Positions 11,473 through 22,302 of a stretch of 64,000 nt of DNA are shown in pieces. Under the pieces are notes generated by a model. The model was not told the origin of the DNA and made no database searches. It saw nothing but the letters and a program-made list of their open reading frames with translations. Positions within the stretch are counted from its first letter, which is position 1, and every line of letters starts with the position of its first letter. The position numbers and the translations under genes were made by a program. The DNA comes from Cephalotus follicularis (Eukaryota > Streptophyta > Magnoliopsida > Oxalidales > Cephalotaceae), in NCBI GenBank assembly GCA_001972305.1, contig BDDD01002861.1, positions 1 through 64,000 of the forward strand, written 5' to 3'.

Positions 11473-12731
11473 TCATGGGATGTTTCCCTCTGGACTGCGA
11501 AGTCCCATGGGAAGAAGACGGTACACTGGCTGTCGATCCCTGCGGAGGCGGTGATCGCTATTTCTTATCCAATCCTTTAGAGTGGGGATTCTGTGAACAA
11601 TCTCCAGCAATGTGGTTGATACCACCACAAACCAAGCAATGGCCGAAAAACCACCTACAATTTTCAGAAGTATGGTTGGTCTTCTGACAATGCACACAAG
11701 GAACCAAAGCACTCTGATTACCACTCCCATATAATCTGGAGGGTGTACCCTGACTAGGTGCTAAAGATCAGCCTCCTCAATGTGAGCTCCTCGATCTATT
11801 TATCCTCTAAGAACAGGACTGGTGCCCGCTACCCTGACTCCTACCATGAGAACCAGGAGAGGGACTACTATCAGTCTTCTGCGATTTAGCACTGCCATGA
11901 CACTACCACTCTGCCAAGAAGAAGGAGTAGGCCTAGTGCGGGCTGTATTCTCATCAGTCTAGCCTCAGCTGTAATATCCTCAAGCTGCATAGCTCGGGAA
12001 GAAATATCTGATATGGAGGGCAATCCCAAGGGTGTCAATTGCCTCCCTAAATCCAATCTCAGTCCCCTAAAGAACTTCTTTACTCTATGCTCTTGGCCTT
12101 CCACTAAGTATGGGGCGGATCGGGCTAACTACTTGAATATCACCTCAAACGCAACAACTATCATACTCCCATGTACCAAGTTAACAAATTCAATCTCTCT
12201 TCTGCCTTTCTCTACCTGAGGGTAGTACATTGTGTAGAATTCTCTCTTCAAGTCATCCTAAGAGCGGACTGTACCATTTCTTGTCCAATCTGTGTTAACC
12301 ATGACCCACCAATGTTCAGCTTCTCCTTGGAGCATATACACTGCCAATACCAATTTCTATTCAACATCACATCCCATTGCTTAAAAAATATTTTCCAATG
12401 GAGCTAGCCAAGACTCAGCAAGGGTAGGATCAGGGAGTCCTATGAATGTTGGTGACTGCAACTTTAGGAAACGGCCCAACATGTCCTCCCTCCTTGGTCT
12501 ACGTTCAACTCTAGCCTGTCGGTGTCCCATTAGAGTATGCATCTGTGACATAGTTGCACACAACTGTCTCCAAACCTCAGGGCCAGCCCCGGCTCGTGGA
12601 GCATTAGGATCATACTCTGGAAAATAATTTCCATGAACCGGTTCATTATCAACAGGAGCGGGGGTAGGAGCATTCCTTCCACCTCGAAGGCCATGCCTTC
12701 CCCTATTTTTCATCACTATAAAGGACAACAA
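11473..12731 (-). pseudogene. Element B gag remnant with two CCHC knuckles
   Basis: The N-terminal part (12731-12381, minus) has an RGRHGLRGGRN start followed by PTFIGLPDPTLAESWLAPLE, the retrotransposon gag pattern. A middle piece at 12104-11886 (KKFFRGLRLDLGRQLTPLGL) continues gag. Toward the left, near 11700-11590, two CX2CX4HX4C knuckles follow each other (CVHCQKTNHTSENC and CLVCGGINHIAGDC). Two knuckles are common in this gypsy group. Broken. Confidence 0.8.
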
Positions 12732-12885
12732 TGGGATGATCAGATATAATCTCTTTCAATTCCAATATCAATCTCTTTTCCAATAAACAATGGCAAGAAT
12801 AGACAAGATCATATATCATGCAAATCAATTCTGTCAATCTCAATCAATGCATTAATATATACTTAGCTAGCAGGCTAACCAATGT

Positions 12886-12896
12886 CTCTGATACCA
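12886..12896 (-). other. Element B primer binding site (tRNA-iMet)
   Basis: The minus strand reads TGGTATCAGAG three bases after the LTR end (GGTGTTACA on the minus strand). It complements the 3' end of initiator Met tRNA. Confidence 0.8.
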
Positions 12897-12899
12897 TTT

Positions 12900-15204
12900 T
12901 GTAACACCCCGCGTCCGAAGGACGGACATGTGGCATTACTTTCAATCCAATACACAATAAAATGGTTGGGACTAGCAATATAAAAAAAAAGGAAAAACTA
13001 AAAACTTTACAATACATGTCTTTGTACGGAAGATACAATACAATACAATTCTGTTACAATACTGTGCCTGCCATTTCAATACAATACACTTGTCAATCTC
13101 CTCGATACATATTACAATAGGAACTCTGTCAAACCCAAAAGCGATCCCTCGGTCAATGGAATCTTCAATCCTTCTGTCCGTTGCTACTTGCTGCCCTACC
13201 TATGCCGCTCACAAAATGCACAACACAGCCCCACCGCGAAGGATGGGGTTAGCCACAAGGCTAAGTAGAAACCCCATGCAACGTGTATGCATGTGCAATG
13301 TGCAATATCGGTGACAATCTATGCAATATCAATGTGATGTGTACAATATAAATGCATCATATGGCGAATGCATACATACGATTGGCGATCTGACTATCCA
13401 TATGACACTGGCCCATAAAAGAGCATACGGATAGGATCTATAACAATCAATCAATAGCAGACACTCGATGGTGGCGTATAAAACACCCAATCAATCAATC
13501 ACATCCTATAGAGCATGCGACCTTGGGTCAATACACTGTCAATCAATGGCAAATATCAATCCCACAGAAGGTAGTCCTTCAAAAAGGGTGGGAGATCTAT
13601 CTACTTGTCTCAGACTGATCAGGTCTAGGACTCATAGATCTTCGAGCCTATGGCTGGGCCAATACAATAGGCTCAACAGAATAAGGGAGGAACAAACAAT
13701 AAGCTCGAGTGTCACGGAGCAACAATTAATCAATACTGCTCATCAGTAGGTCCATACAAAAAATGAAATGATCGACGAAATAGGTGGACAGAGTCGACAG
13801 CCTAACATGCCGATATGAATCATAAGGTCACTCTTTAGGATCCATACAATACAATCAGTATGTCAATACAATGCCAATAAGTGGTGATGTCTAATGGAGA
13901 AATGGGAATGTGCATCCAACGTTCCGAACTTAGACTCACAACACTTATGGCTCAACTAATCAATCAATCAATATGTCAGTACAATCATTGAAAACTATTT
14001 TCAAACACTTGAACACCTCAAGTGAGGCTCTGATCCAGCGGCCATGTGAAAAGAAGTTGAAAACTAGCTTTAAACTATCAATTCTCCAAAACAGGGCATT
14101 AGGCGTCGATGCTATGGCTATACGCGTCGACGCTTAACATTTACTTTCAGTACAAGGCTGATGGGCATTAATGCCTTTAGCAAGATGCATCGACGCACAT
14201 CGCATTTTTAAAAACCAGTAGGTTTAGACGTTGACGTATGAGTTGATGCTTATCGTATTTATATAAACCAATAGGTTTAGGCGTTGACATCCTTGGGTCA
14301 AGGCGTCGATCCGTAAACCAAAAACGTTGACACTGAGATGGATGATATGATTTACGTTGACGTGTTTTTTGGAAAAAAGAAATCCCAGATCGTAGGCGTC
14401 AACGCCAAAGATACACGTTGATGCTAACGTCAGATAAAACAATTCAAAAGGATCAAGGCATTGATGCCAATGGGCTAGGCGTCAACGTTTGTGCTGGGAA
14501 AAACCAGTTTTCATCAGAAAAATTAGGCGATCTCAGGTCAAAATCCAATTTAAAGTCGTTCGTTGAAAACCAATGGTTAAAATCACTCCTTTAAGGTTAG
14601 TAAAACTTGTTTCAAACTTCAAATTTCAGTTTCAATCTTCCTAGATCAGTTAGATCAAGGATTCAATTTAAAAACACTTATTTCACAATTCAATACAATA
14701 CAATCATTCAATCATTCAATTAAATCAATGAATCAGTCAAGCAATGGACAATTCAAGTAGAGAAGTCCTACCTAATATCAGAGCTTCAATAGTTGAGTTA
14801 ATGATTGATCAATGGCTGGAAACGCTCAAGAACGTAATGTTTTCTTGTTCAATCAGCAAGGAAGAGACTTGCAATTTCTATGTGTCGTTGGAGCAGCATA
14901 TAAAAAGCTGTCTGAGGGAGAAGGAGGCTGCTCGGCTAGGAGGAAGAGAAGAAGGATAGAGAGAGAGGGAGAAGAATAGGAAATGAGAGAATGAGGGGAA
15001 ATTGATAGAGAATTGACTTATATAGTCAATTTGGCCAATTCTCTGAAACTCAGCCCAAAACCCGACTATACATGCATATAATCAATACAATAAACAATAG
15101 GTTTAGGAATACCTCAATTCAATACAATTCAATACAGTTCAATACAGTACAATATATCAATGAATAGTACTAAATAGTACAGGAAGGGAATTTGGGTCGT
15201 TACA
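12900..15204 (-). repeat. Element B 5' LTR (2305 bp)
   Basis: It starts TGTAACACCCCGCG at 12900 and ends GGGTCGTTACA at 15204. It holds the small hairpin TTAGCC-ACAA-GGCTAA at 13249-13264 and a cluster of GCGTCGACGC-like palindromes (about 14100-14490). Open frames in it (13090-13314, 13468-13749, 14224-14442, 14744-14959) have no domain resemblance and no gene is called. Confidence 0.85.
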
Positions 15205-16210
15205 ACAAAGCATCAATAGTTGAAGCAATCTTGGCAAAGGAGAAACTGCTGAAACCATCGACGCTCTGAATAACACGTCAGCACTTTGAGCTAAGGCATC
15301 AGTGGTTAAGCACTCCATATAAGCGCTTTATTCCAGTGACTCTTAAGTCCAATTAATTTAGACAAAGTGGCGACGCTCAACACAAACTGTCAGCGCTTTG
15401 AGGTAAACCATCGACTCCAAATTCAAGACCTTCAATGCTTTGAGCAGAACTTTTCAAATTCAAATATGCAACGGTCAAATAAGCGGCGACGGTTAAGTCA
15501 AAAGCGTCGACGCTTTGCACGCTGGAAATAATTACTGACAAAATTTTTATGCGCCATTTGAGGAGGCAACAACTTCCAAGAAATAAGCAACGTATCTAAT
15601 AGTTCAAAATCGGCTATAAACTGAAGACAACAACATAGAACACAAAGAGAACAAGAAATACAAATATATAACAAGATCAAACAAGCACAAGAACAAAAAG
15701 AGCAAATCCTCAACTTGCAAATCAACATCAAAGCAATATCAAGTTTCTCTTGTCTATTTGAGAGCAACCATTTCTTGTAACTACATAGTCATATCAAACC
15801 CTTAAGAGGTTATCCAAAACACAAATCAACTTTGTAAACCAAAATTGTAAGGGGAGTGAACCCTTAGTGAGATTGGGGAGTGAACTCATAGTGATTGAGG
15901 TCAATCAATAAAAGTGTAAGGTGTTTCGATTTGCACCCAGAATCCAAAATCGAGGTGTACTAGAAGGAATCTAGTGGAATCTCAAAGAGGTCCTTGAGAA
16001 AGTGGACGTATGCATGATATTTCCCGAATGACTATAAAATCGTGTTTGCATCTCTCTAACCCTGTCTCCTTAAATAATTTATTTATTTACTTTTGATTGC
16101 TTATTTAAATTGAGTTCATAGTTTAATTTAAATTATCCAAAAAAGGTCATTAGACTATTCTATAATATAATTCCCCCCTCCCCCCTTGTATTATATTCAG
16201 TAATATTGAA
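15205..16210 (+). repeat. Ty1/copia LTR remnant
   Basis: It shares with 6940-7571 and 29788-31049 the series GGGGAGTGAACCC, AATCTAGTGGAATCTCA, AAGTGGACGTA and a TATAAAATCGTGTTTGCA block. Its left part (15240-15520) is an array of CGTCGACGCT-like motifs. It ends around the C-rich tract CCCCCCTCCCCCC near 16170-16190. It abuts element B on the left and viral noncoding DNA on the right. No gene. Confidence 0.6.
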
Positions 16211-16354
16211 TGAAATTAAATTTCTCCACACTATCGGCAGTTATGCCGACCTTATCGATTGATCAATTAAGTGAAATTATTTTGCCTTAATTCAAGGAAT
16301 CTTACCGGAATAGTTGCCCAATGAATAGTGACCAGATAGTTAAATAGTTGTATA

Positions 16355-16473
16355 AGTCGTTGATGGAAAACTTAATGAACAGTTAAACAATTGACGAAAA
16401 ACTTAATGAATAGTTAAGTAGTTGACGGAAAACTTAATGAATAGTTAAACAGTTGTCGAAAATCTTAATGAAT
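16355..16473. repeat. 31-bp tandem repeat in viral noncoding DNA
   Basis: Three full units of 31 bp start at 16381, 16412 and 16443, each with the pattern AGTTAA-CAGTTGACGAAAA followed by CTTAATGAAT, and a partial unit precedes them. The array sits in the noncoding stretch 16211-16780 downstream of the TATA box. I see no gene there. Confidence 0.8.
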
Positions 16474-16780
16474 ACTTGACAAAACAGTACTTGAAGTTTT
16501 TTAAGTACAGAAATACATACAGTACATAATATGATTTGTTGCCGAAGAATGGTTTCAATACTTGGAGGATGGTTGCAAATACTACTACTGGAGGACGGTT
16601 ACAACTCAAGTGTTTACCCTCAGGATCTAAGTGTTTACAACTAGAGATGGAATGATTACAATACTAAAATGGGATTTTGGTTTGGAATCCTCGAAGGAGG
16701 AATGGTTTGAGAGCTTCTTTAATGAAGAATGAAAAACTAACTCTTCTTGGAACATGTTTGAATGAATGGAGAATGCTTCA

Positions 16781-16824
16781 TTATATAGACTTGTCTGGTG
16801 GAGTTACTATTTCACAATAGTAAC
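16781..16824 (-). promoter_or_regulatory. Probable viral promoter: TATA box and adjacent hairpin
   Basis: On the minus strand a TATATAA box (plus 16781-16787) lies just past the end of the last viral ORF, where caulimovirids place their pregenomic RNA promoter. About 16 bp upstream of it is a perfect 9-bp inverted repeat (GTTACTATT, loop TCAC, AATAGTAAC) at 16803-16824. The location and TATA support a promoter. The role of the hairpin is inference. Confidence 0.5.
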
Positions 16825-16861
16825 TTGTCTGTTGGGTGCTCCAAATAGTGATACTGAGGTT

Positions 16862-17846
16862 TTATTCGTAATTTGTGTTGAATTCTCGTAACTGAATGAT
16901 CTGAAGTGACTTGTAACATATTTGAAGTGATTTGTAACTGTTTTGTGACTGAATGATTCCTTGGCTATTGATTCTTTTTTCAATCTTTTCTTTGCCTTTT
17001 CTTCGGGATATTGGGATAAAGTTTTCATCATCTCCTAAATTTATTGTAGAAGTGATGGATTCTTTATCATCTTCTTCTACAAGGATGTATTCCAAGGTTT
17101 CTTTCAATTTTTTGATTTGTTCTTCGAGTTCTTTTTTTGTTAGATAAGGATGCAATTGCTGTTTGGATTTGGCTTTTTGTCAAAGTGAAATGATGGTCTT
17201 GTTGTGTTTGGGATTTCAGTGTTTTGGATTTTAATGAGTACAAAATAGTTGCAGGGGTGCATTTGAATAAGTCATATTTATTCCACCACTTAGTCCATGA
17301 TTGTCTATGAAGAGTGGGTAGTGTTCTTGCGGCTTCTTCAATAGTGTAATCCCAATACATTATCCATGATGATTTAAAATGGATAAAAAATGATGCCAGT
17401 ATTGGGCAGAATGGATTGTCTTCAGTATTATTGGCGAATGTGTAAAGTGCTTCTTCAACAGATGGAGGCAAAATGTCTTGGTTTGGTCCATAAAAGGTCC
17501 ACTAATCCATGAACCAATACAGAATAATTTGTCTTGCATTGAATGTTTTATCAAAACAAAAGAACCAAGAATGTCTATCTTCAATGTTTTGGAAAAGAAA
17601 TGCATGATGCCAGGCTTGAATATAATCAAAATAATTATAAACTGGAATGTCAAAAGAGAATGAAAAATGTTTACAATGATGGGGAGGTTGTCCCCATTCA
17701 GCAATGGTTATAATTTTCTGAATGAATACAGAAGTATGAGTGATTAATTCTGGGTTATTTGGATCGGTCTCCGGGAAACTTTTAATGGAATCGGTATCTA
17801 CTAGGATGAATTCATAACATATTTGAGTTTTTTTGGGGATGGTCAT
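16862..17846 (-). pseudogene. Caulimovirid downstream ORF remnant (function unknown)
   Basis: The minus-strand text is rich in aromatic residues: a first part has YNYFDYIQAWHHAFLFQN and RHSWFFCFDKTFNARQ, and a second part has SWTKWWNKYDLF followed by a basic, Ser/Thr-rich tail. I recall similar Trp-rich segments beside plant endogenous caulimovirids, where a separate ORF of unknown function lies after the polyprotein, but I cannot confirm this by search. It lies between the coat protein/zinc knuckle region and the promoter. No catalytic motif is visible. Broken. Confidence 0.5.
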
Positions 17847-17859
17847 TGTAATAATTCCT

Positions 17860-18660
17860 TCCCTTGGAGAATACTCTTTTTTGCAATGTCTAAAGGTCTT
17901 TTGTAATTTTTTCAGTATTCTGGTTCAATGCTGAAAAGAAATTGCCTATATGGATTTTTAATGTGTCGATAAAAGGGTCTTTCTGGATTTTGAGTGGCAA
18001 TTGTCTTTTTTGAGTATAAGATTGTTTTTATTGGAAGGGGATGTGTGGCTTGGAAGCCATAATTTCTGTATAAAATTGTAAAAAATGTTTAGAATAATTT
18101 ATTTGGTAAGAATCTTCTGATTTGAAAATCATTTTCTATAAAATGCATGAAATGTTTTAGAATATAAGAATGTTTTCATTCGCTTACAATAGCAATTAAT
18201 GGTTTCGCACACAAGAGTTTTTCAAGCCTACATAGTCATGATTCTAAATGGTTTAATTATTTTCTCTTTTCTTTCTATCTCAATGGGAGATGGGAATTTT
18301 CTCTCTTTTCTTTCTATCTCAGTGAGAGATATGAATTTTATATTTTTTCTTTCTATCTCAATGGGAGATAGAGACTTGTAATAAACTTGTTATTAGTTCA
18401 AGAAGAACTGTAATACTGAGAAATGTATGAGATAACATAATCAATGTTTTTCTATGGAACAAGTATTTCCAATGATACAATTATTGCAATTGCAAGTTTT
18501 AATATCTGAATAGTCAGAATCAGGTTCAGACTCTGAAGTAGAATGTTTTATGGCTTGAATTTTTGTCGAATAGGCTGAAAATTAATCACTTTCTTCTTCT
18601 TCAAGGCTTTGGTTATCAATAAATTTAAATAATTTATTTTTATGATCTTCGGATAAATCT
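17860..18660. other. Viral block without recognisable gene
   Basis: This AT-rich stretch lies between the downstream ORF and the coat-protein CCHC. I saw no protease or reverse transcriptase motif in it on either strand. It contains a 39-bp tandem repeat (18262-18376). Confidence 0.5.
18262..18376. repeat. 39-bp tandem repeat, three units
   Basis: The block CTTTCTATCTCA recurs at 18271, 18310 and 18349, an exact spacing of 39 bp. Each unit has ATCTC followed after about four bases by GAGAT, so each can fold as a small stem-loop. Confidence 0.85.
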
Positions 18661-18688
18661 AATTTTTTTTAATTTGTTTCCTAATTTT

Positions 18689-18730
18689 ACAATATCTTGT
18701 TGCGTGCCCTATCTTTCCACAATTATAACA
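18689..18730 (-). pseudogene. Caulimovirid coat protein CCHC zinc knuckle
   Basis: The minus strand encodes CYNCGKIGHATRYC, a perfect CX2CX4HX4C knuckle. In caulimovirids this lies near the C-terminus of the coat protein and binds the packaged RNA. It sits downstream of the coat protein core (18941-19530) as expected. Confidence 0.8.
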
Positions 18731-18940
18731 AGTGAATGAATTTGTTTTTTGAAAATCATTGGTAGGTTTTTGGAAATTATTTTTTTTGAACCGAGTTTTC
18801 TTCCTACTGGATTTTTAAATAATACTCTTGTTTCTCAAATTGTTTACCACACTTTGTATCTCTTTTATGTTTTTGCAAAATTTCTGTTTTTGAAGGTGGA
18901 GGTTTAAATGGTTTGTAAACAAATTGGGTGCAAAAATCTC

Positions 18941-19530
18941 CTAATTCTTTTTATAAGCTTTTGAATCTCTTTTAATTTGTTTACTCATTTTAATATCATT
19001 GCAAATTTCTAATCCAGTTTTCGTAATTGTGCTTACAATATATCCATAGCTTAATGTTTCATATGGTACAACACCTTGATGTTTTTGTCTATATTTACTT
19101 TTAATTTTTTCAGCAAATAATGTTGGTAATCCTGTTATAAATATTTCTTTCCAATATGGTTGATTTGCATATTCTCTAGTTAATACTTTAGTCATGAAAG
19201 TGTCTTTGTACCACATAAAATCTTGTAATTCTCTACACCTTAAATTTGATAATTGATCAGCTATCCTATCTTTTAAGTAAGTGGGATCTCCTATGAAATA
19301 TTTGGTAATATTGTAAATTAATGTTGACACTGCATCTTCAATTGTTTCACTATTATTATCAAGAGCTGGTTTTTTGAATTCATTGACTTCAATAGCTTTT
19401 AAAATTTCTATTTGTTGTTGTGTAGTAAGAACGTTATCCCACAAACCTTTTATCCGTCCGGTGAATCCAGTAATTAAGAGATTTGCAACAGTTTTGTCTG
19501 AATTGTTTTTAATTTTATAAGCATTACTTA
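18941..19530 (-). pseudogene. Caulimovirid coat protein core remnant
   Basis: The minus-strand product includes LWDNVLTTQQQIEILKAI, SNLRCRELQDFMWYKDTF, YANQPYWKEIFITGLPTLFA and KYRQKHQGVVPYETLSYG. The FITGLP-LFAEK pattern and the following Tyr/Gly-rich segment are typical of Petuvirus/Florendovirus coat proteins. The region continues to the edge of element T at 19531, which inserted inside this gene. Broken. Confidence 0.8.
19526..19530. repeat. Target duplication of T, left (probable)
   Basis: ACTTA at 19526-19530 and CCTTA at 45359-45363 flank element T and agree at four of five bases. Both sit in caulimovirid coat protein sequence, as expected if T inserted there. Confidence 0.6.
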
Positions 19531-20438
19531 ATGATATGGGGAAAATATGTTTATACTAAGAAGGACACGTTTCCTTCTCGGATGAAGCCATGTGTTCAGG
19601 GGGATTTTTGAAGCTCACGTAGACATGAATCAGAGGATAAGGCGAGTCAGAGAAGCAAGCGAGAAGACCCTCACCTGACGCTAGAGCCGAGGAGTGCTTA
19701 CTTGGCCGAGGACGCTCCCCACGACACCCGTGCTGAGGGCCTCCTCTACCCTAGGAGCTCTCCTTAAATACAGGGCAGAGGGAATCCATCAAGGCACATG
19801 TGCCGAGGAACTCCTACTCGGCAGTATGGCAAAGAACCCAGTGTCCCGGGCTCAAGTTCCAGACGTTGAAGACCTTCAAGCGAAAGAGAAGCAAGAGGCT
19901 GATCACCTCGGCAGCAGTACCATGGTTCGCCTCCTCGGCAACCCTGTTGCAGAGGACCTCCTCTTCATTTATGGAATAAGACCATTAAGTTAGTCCACAT
20001 TCTAGGGATCCATCTCTTCCTGTATGGAAAGATAAGATATGAGAAACATCATATGGGGAAAGCACCACCAAATCCGGCAGAGATCAAGGGAAATGACCGG
20101 GATACTCGGCATTTCCTTAGGAGATAGACATTAGCTCCGAAATATACGCTCAGACAATTACAAACCAACACTATAAATACACGAATCAAAGACATATCTC
20201 AGGTCAGCCATTTTTACCTTTGAAAGAACCTTATTTTCTCTGTGCAAAGCCTAACTTGAGCGTCGGAGTGTCCCCGGGACAACAACCTCCTTAACCTTCA
20301 ACGTGTTTGCTCCTCTGTGTAGATAAAACACTCATAGTTATCTTCAACCTTCATCTCAGAGCATTAATGTAGCGTTTCCCTAAACAAATCAAGCCCTTAC
20401 ACATGGGGCACTGTTGAGGGAAGGATTTTTGCATCAAC
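19531..20438 (+). repeat. Element T 5' LTR (908 bp)
   Basis: It is shared with 39302-39711 plus 44855-45358. A TATAAAT promoter box occurs at about 20172 (CACTATAAATACACGAATC), and a second TTAAATACAGGGC box near 19764. The tract after the LTR reads TTGGCATCGTCTGTGGG at 20441-20457, the usual start of Tat internal DNA. The 99-residue ORF at 19694-19993 lies within this LTR and is not a gene. Confidence 0.85.
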
Positions 20439-20571
20439 AGTTGGCATCGTCTGTGGGAAATGCAGCAAAAAGCCATCAATAATCATGCCTCCGAGAAAGG
20501 ACAACAACAAGTTTTGAGCCACAGGTAGCCAACAGCAGGAGGTCCCTCCTCCTCCCCTGAAAGCCATCCAA

Positions 20572-21876
20572 GTGGTTGCCCAACAACAAGCTCCCGCCAC
20601 TGCGGAGCAGCTTAATCGGCTCATCCAGGGGATGGAGCGTCTTACAGATCTGCTAATGACTAACCTCGCCAACAAGGCCCATGCCAAACTTGTCCAAGCA
20701 AATAGCAGAGGACAAGGAGACCTTATTAGGCCAGGGGTGGAGATGGGGCACCCCAGAGGTGCTAGGCGAAACCCACCGAAGGGAGAAGGACTTCCCCCAA
20801 GGCGGTCGGGGGATAATATTCCCCTGGGGAGGAGACCTGAGATCAATGCATCTCAGCGGGCAGAGTCTTCAACTACCCGGGATCAGCCTAATGTTCCCAG
20901 AAGGGTGGACCCTGAGCACCAGGCCATGAATGTGGATCCTCAAGAAGTAGCCAGAGGAGTAGAGGAGGCACAGGTGCGCTCCAACGCATCGCGTGCAGCT
21001 GGAACGGTGTGGGGAAGCAGGGTCGACCGCCAAGCCACTTTGGCTAGGGGGTCACGTGTTTCTAGCAGGGCTAGGAACATTGAGGATGTGGAGCAGGAAA
21101 TGAACAGAAGGCTTGCCGAGGTGGAGAGAAGGCTCCAAGGAGCCGAGAAGCCAAAGGGGTATCTGTCAGAGGTGCGCAATCTAAACGCCCACCCCTTCAC
21201 TGCCGATGTCATGACGGATCGCATCCCCAGTGTATTCTGGCTCCCAAGCCTTGAGAAGTGTGATGGGTCCACGGATCCCATCCAGCATGCACGCACCTAC
21301 ATCCAAACTATGCTGGTGCACCAAGCCTCAGATGGCACACTTTGCCGAGGATTCCCGGTCACACTGAGTGGAGCCGCCCAGTCTTGGTTCTCTACTCTGG
21401 CTCCAAGGTCAGTGAAGGATTTCGACCAGCTTACGAAGCTGTTCGTCACTAAATTCCTCAACAGCACCACGCAGAGGAGGAACTCCACTCACCTAATCAA
21501 TGTGGTGCAGGGGAGAGATGAGTCACTGAGGGACTACCTCACCAGGTTCAACAGGGAGTCTCTCACAGTAAAAGATCTAGAGCCATCCTTCGCCCTAGCC
21601 TCATTAAACAGTGGCTTGAGGAACAACTCGTCCTTCACCTTCTCCCTTCTGAAGAAACCCGCGGTGGACATGGAAGACCTGCTGAGGAGAGCAGAGAGAT
21701 ATGTCAATGTCGAGGAAGAAATGGCTGCCAGGAAACAAAAAATACCCTGGTCAAGCCATCATGAGGAGAAAGGGGAGCATTCACGAAATGCTCCCGAGAG
21801 GAAGGAGAAGAGGAAAGAAAGGTCAGAGCTGCCAAAAGATGACCTCAGACACAAGCTCTCCAGGAGGGGTGATTAA
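20572..21876 (+). CDS. Element T gag (434-residue ORF, looks whole)
   Basis: This long open frame begins MVAQQQAPATAEQLNRLIQG and is Arg/Gly-rich up to about residue 200, with a coiled-coil-like segment (EMNRRLAEVERRLQ) near 177-190. From about 200 it holds the retrotransposon gag domain: PFTADVMTDRIPSVFWLP, LSGAAQSWFSTLAPRSVKDF, FVTKFLNSTTQRRNSTHLIN, ESLRDYLTRFNRESLTVKDL. It would form the particle shell. Translation may begin upstream of 20572 because similar text precedes it. The frame is open; whether it is expressed is unknown. Confidence 0.85.
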   Translation: MVAQQQAPATAEQLNRLIQGMERLTDLLMTNLANKAHAKLVQANSRGQGDLIRPGVEMGHPRGARRNPPKGEGLPPRRSGDNIPLGRRPEINASQRAESSTTRDQPNVPRRVDPEHQAMNVDPQEVARGVEEAQVRSNASRAAGTVWGSRVDRQATLARGSRVSSRARNIEDVEQEMNRRLAEVERRLQGAEKPKGYLSEVRNLNAHPFTADVMTDRIPSVFWLPSLEKCDGSTDPIQHARTYIQTMLVHQASDGTLCRGFPVTLSGAAQSWFSTLAPRSVKDFDQLTKLFVTKFLNSTTQRRNSTHLINVVQGRDESLRDYLTRFNRESLTVKDLEPSFALASLNSGLRNNSSFTFSLLKKPAVDMEDLLRRAERYVNVEEEMAARKQKIPWSSHHEEKGEHSRNAPERKEKRKERSELPKDDLRHKLSRRGD

Positions 21877-22300
21877 CCAAGGCGAGGGGCACCGACCCCC
21901 TCCTACAACAACTTTGCCCCCCTCCTGGACACACGCACCAGAATACTTGCTGTGGAGCAGGATAAGGTCCCCATCCAATGGCCTGAAAAGATGAGGTCCC
22001 TGGTAGAAAAGAGGGACATGGAAAAATACTGTCGATTCCATCCTGACCACGACCACAATACCGAGGAGTGTAGACAGTTGAACAATCAGATTGAAGACCT
22101 GATTCGGAAGGGGCACCTGCACAAATATGTGGACAGAGATGCTCCTCGGGGAAGAAGGGAGAAAAAAGGAGATGAGGATCCTTGGCAACAAGAGGAGCAG
22201 CAGCAGCAGCCCATAGGTGTCATCCACACCATCTCTGGGGGGGTCGCATCTGGTGGCGACCATAAAAATGCTAGAAAATCCTACGGGCGATAGTCCCTTG
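21877..22300 (+). pseudogene. Element T gag C-terminal region with CHC-type knuckle
   Basis: The plus-strand text KYCRFHPDHDHNTEECRQLN with the following IEDLIRKGHLHKYV is the characteristic end of Tat-lineage gag proteins, where it acts as a nucleic acid-binding knuckle. It is followed by a short Arg/Lys/Gln-rich linker to the protease region. Confidence 0.75.
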
Positions 22301-22302
22301 CT

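Larger units (their letters stand above)
7572..15204 (-). mobile_element. Element B: Ty3/gypsy chromovirus, broken
   Basis: A minus-strand element with parts, right to left: LTR (12900-15204), iMet primer site, gag with two zinc knuckles, aspartic protease region, RT, RNase H, integrase, polypurine tract and a partial second LTR (7572-8073). The gene order is gypsy and the sequence is related to, but distinct from, element A. Where the two LTR copies can be compared (about 500 bp) they differ at very roughly one base in eleven, suggesting an insertion a few million years old. The coding region is broken in about eight or more places. No target duplication could be identified. Confidence 0.85.

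Noticed and set aside
17860-18660. Search for a viral reverse transcriptase in this block
   Set aside because: No RT or protease motif could be read on either strand; reported as unassigned instead.
19694-19993. 99-residue frame near the T 5' LTR, with a similar one at 39476-39757
   Set aside because: Both lie in the LTR repeated at the two ends of T and have no domain.
20397-20846. Minus-strand frames opposite the T gag (also 21823-22701)
   Set aside because: They are shadows of the gag frame on the plus strand, whose domain match is clear.
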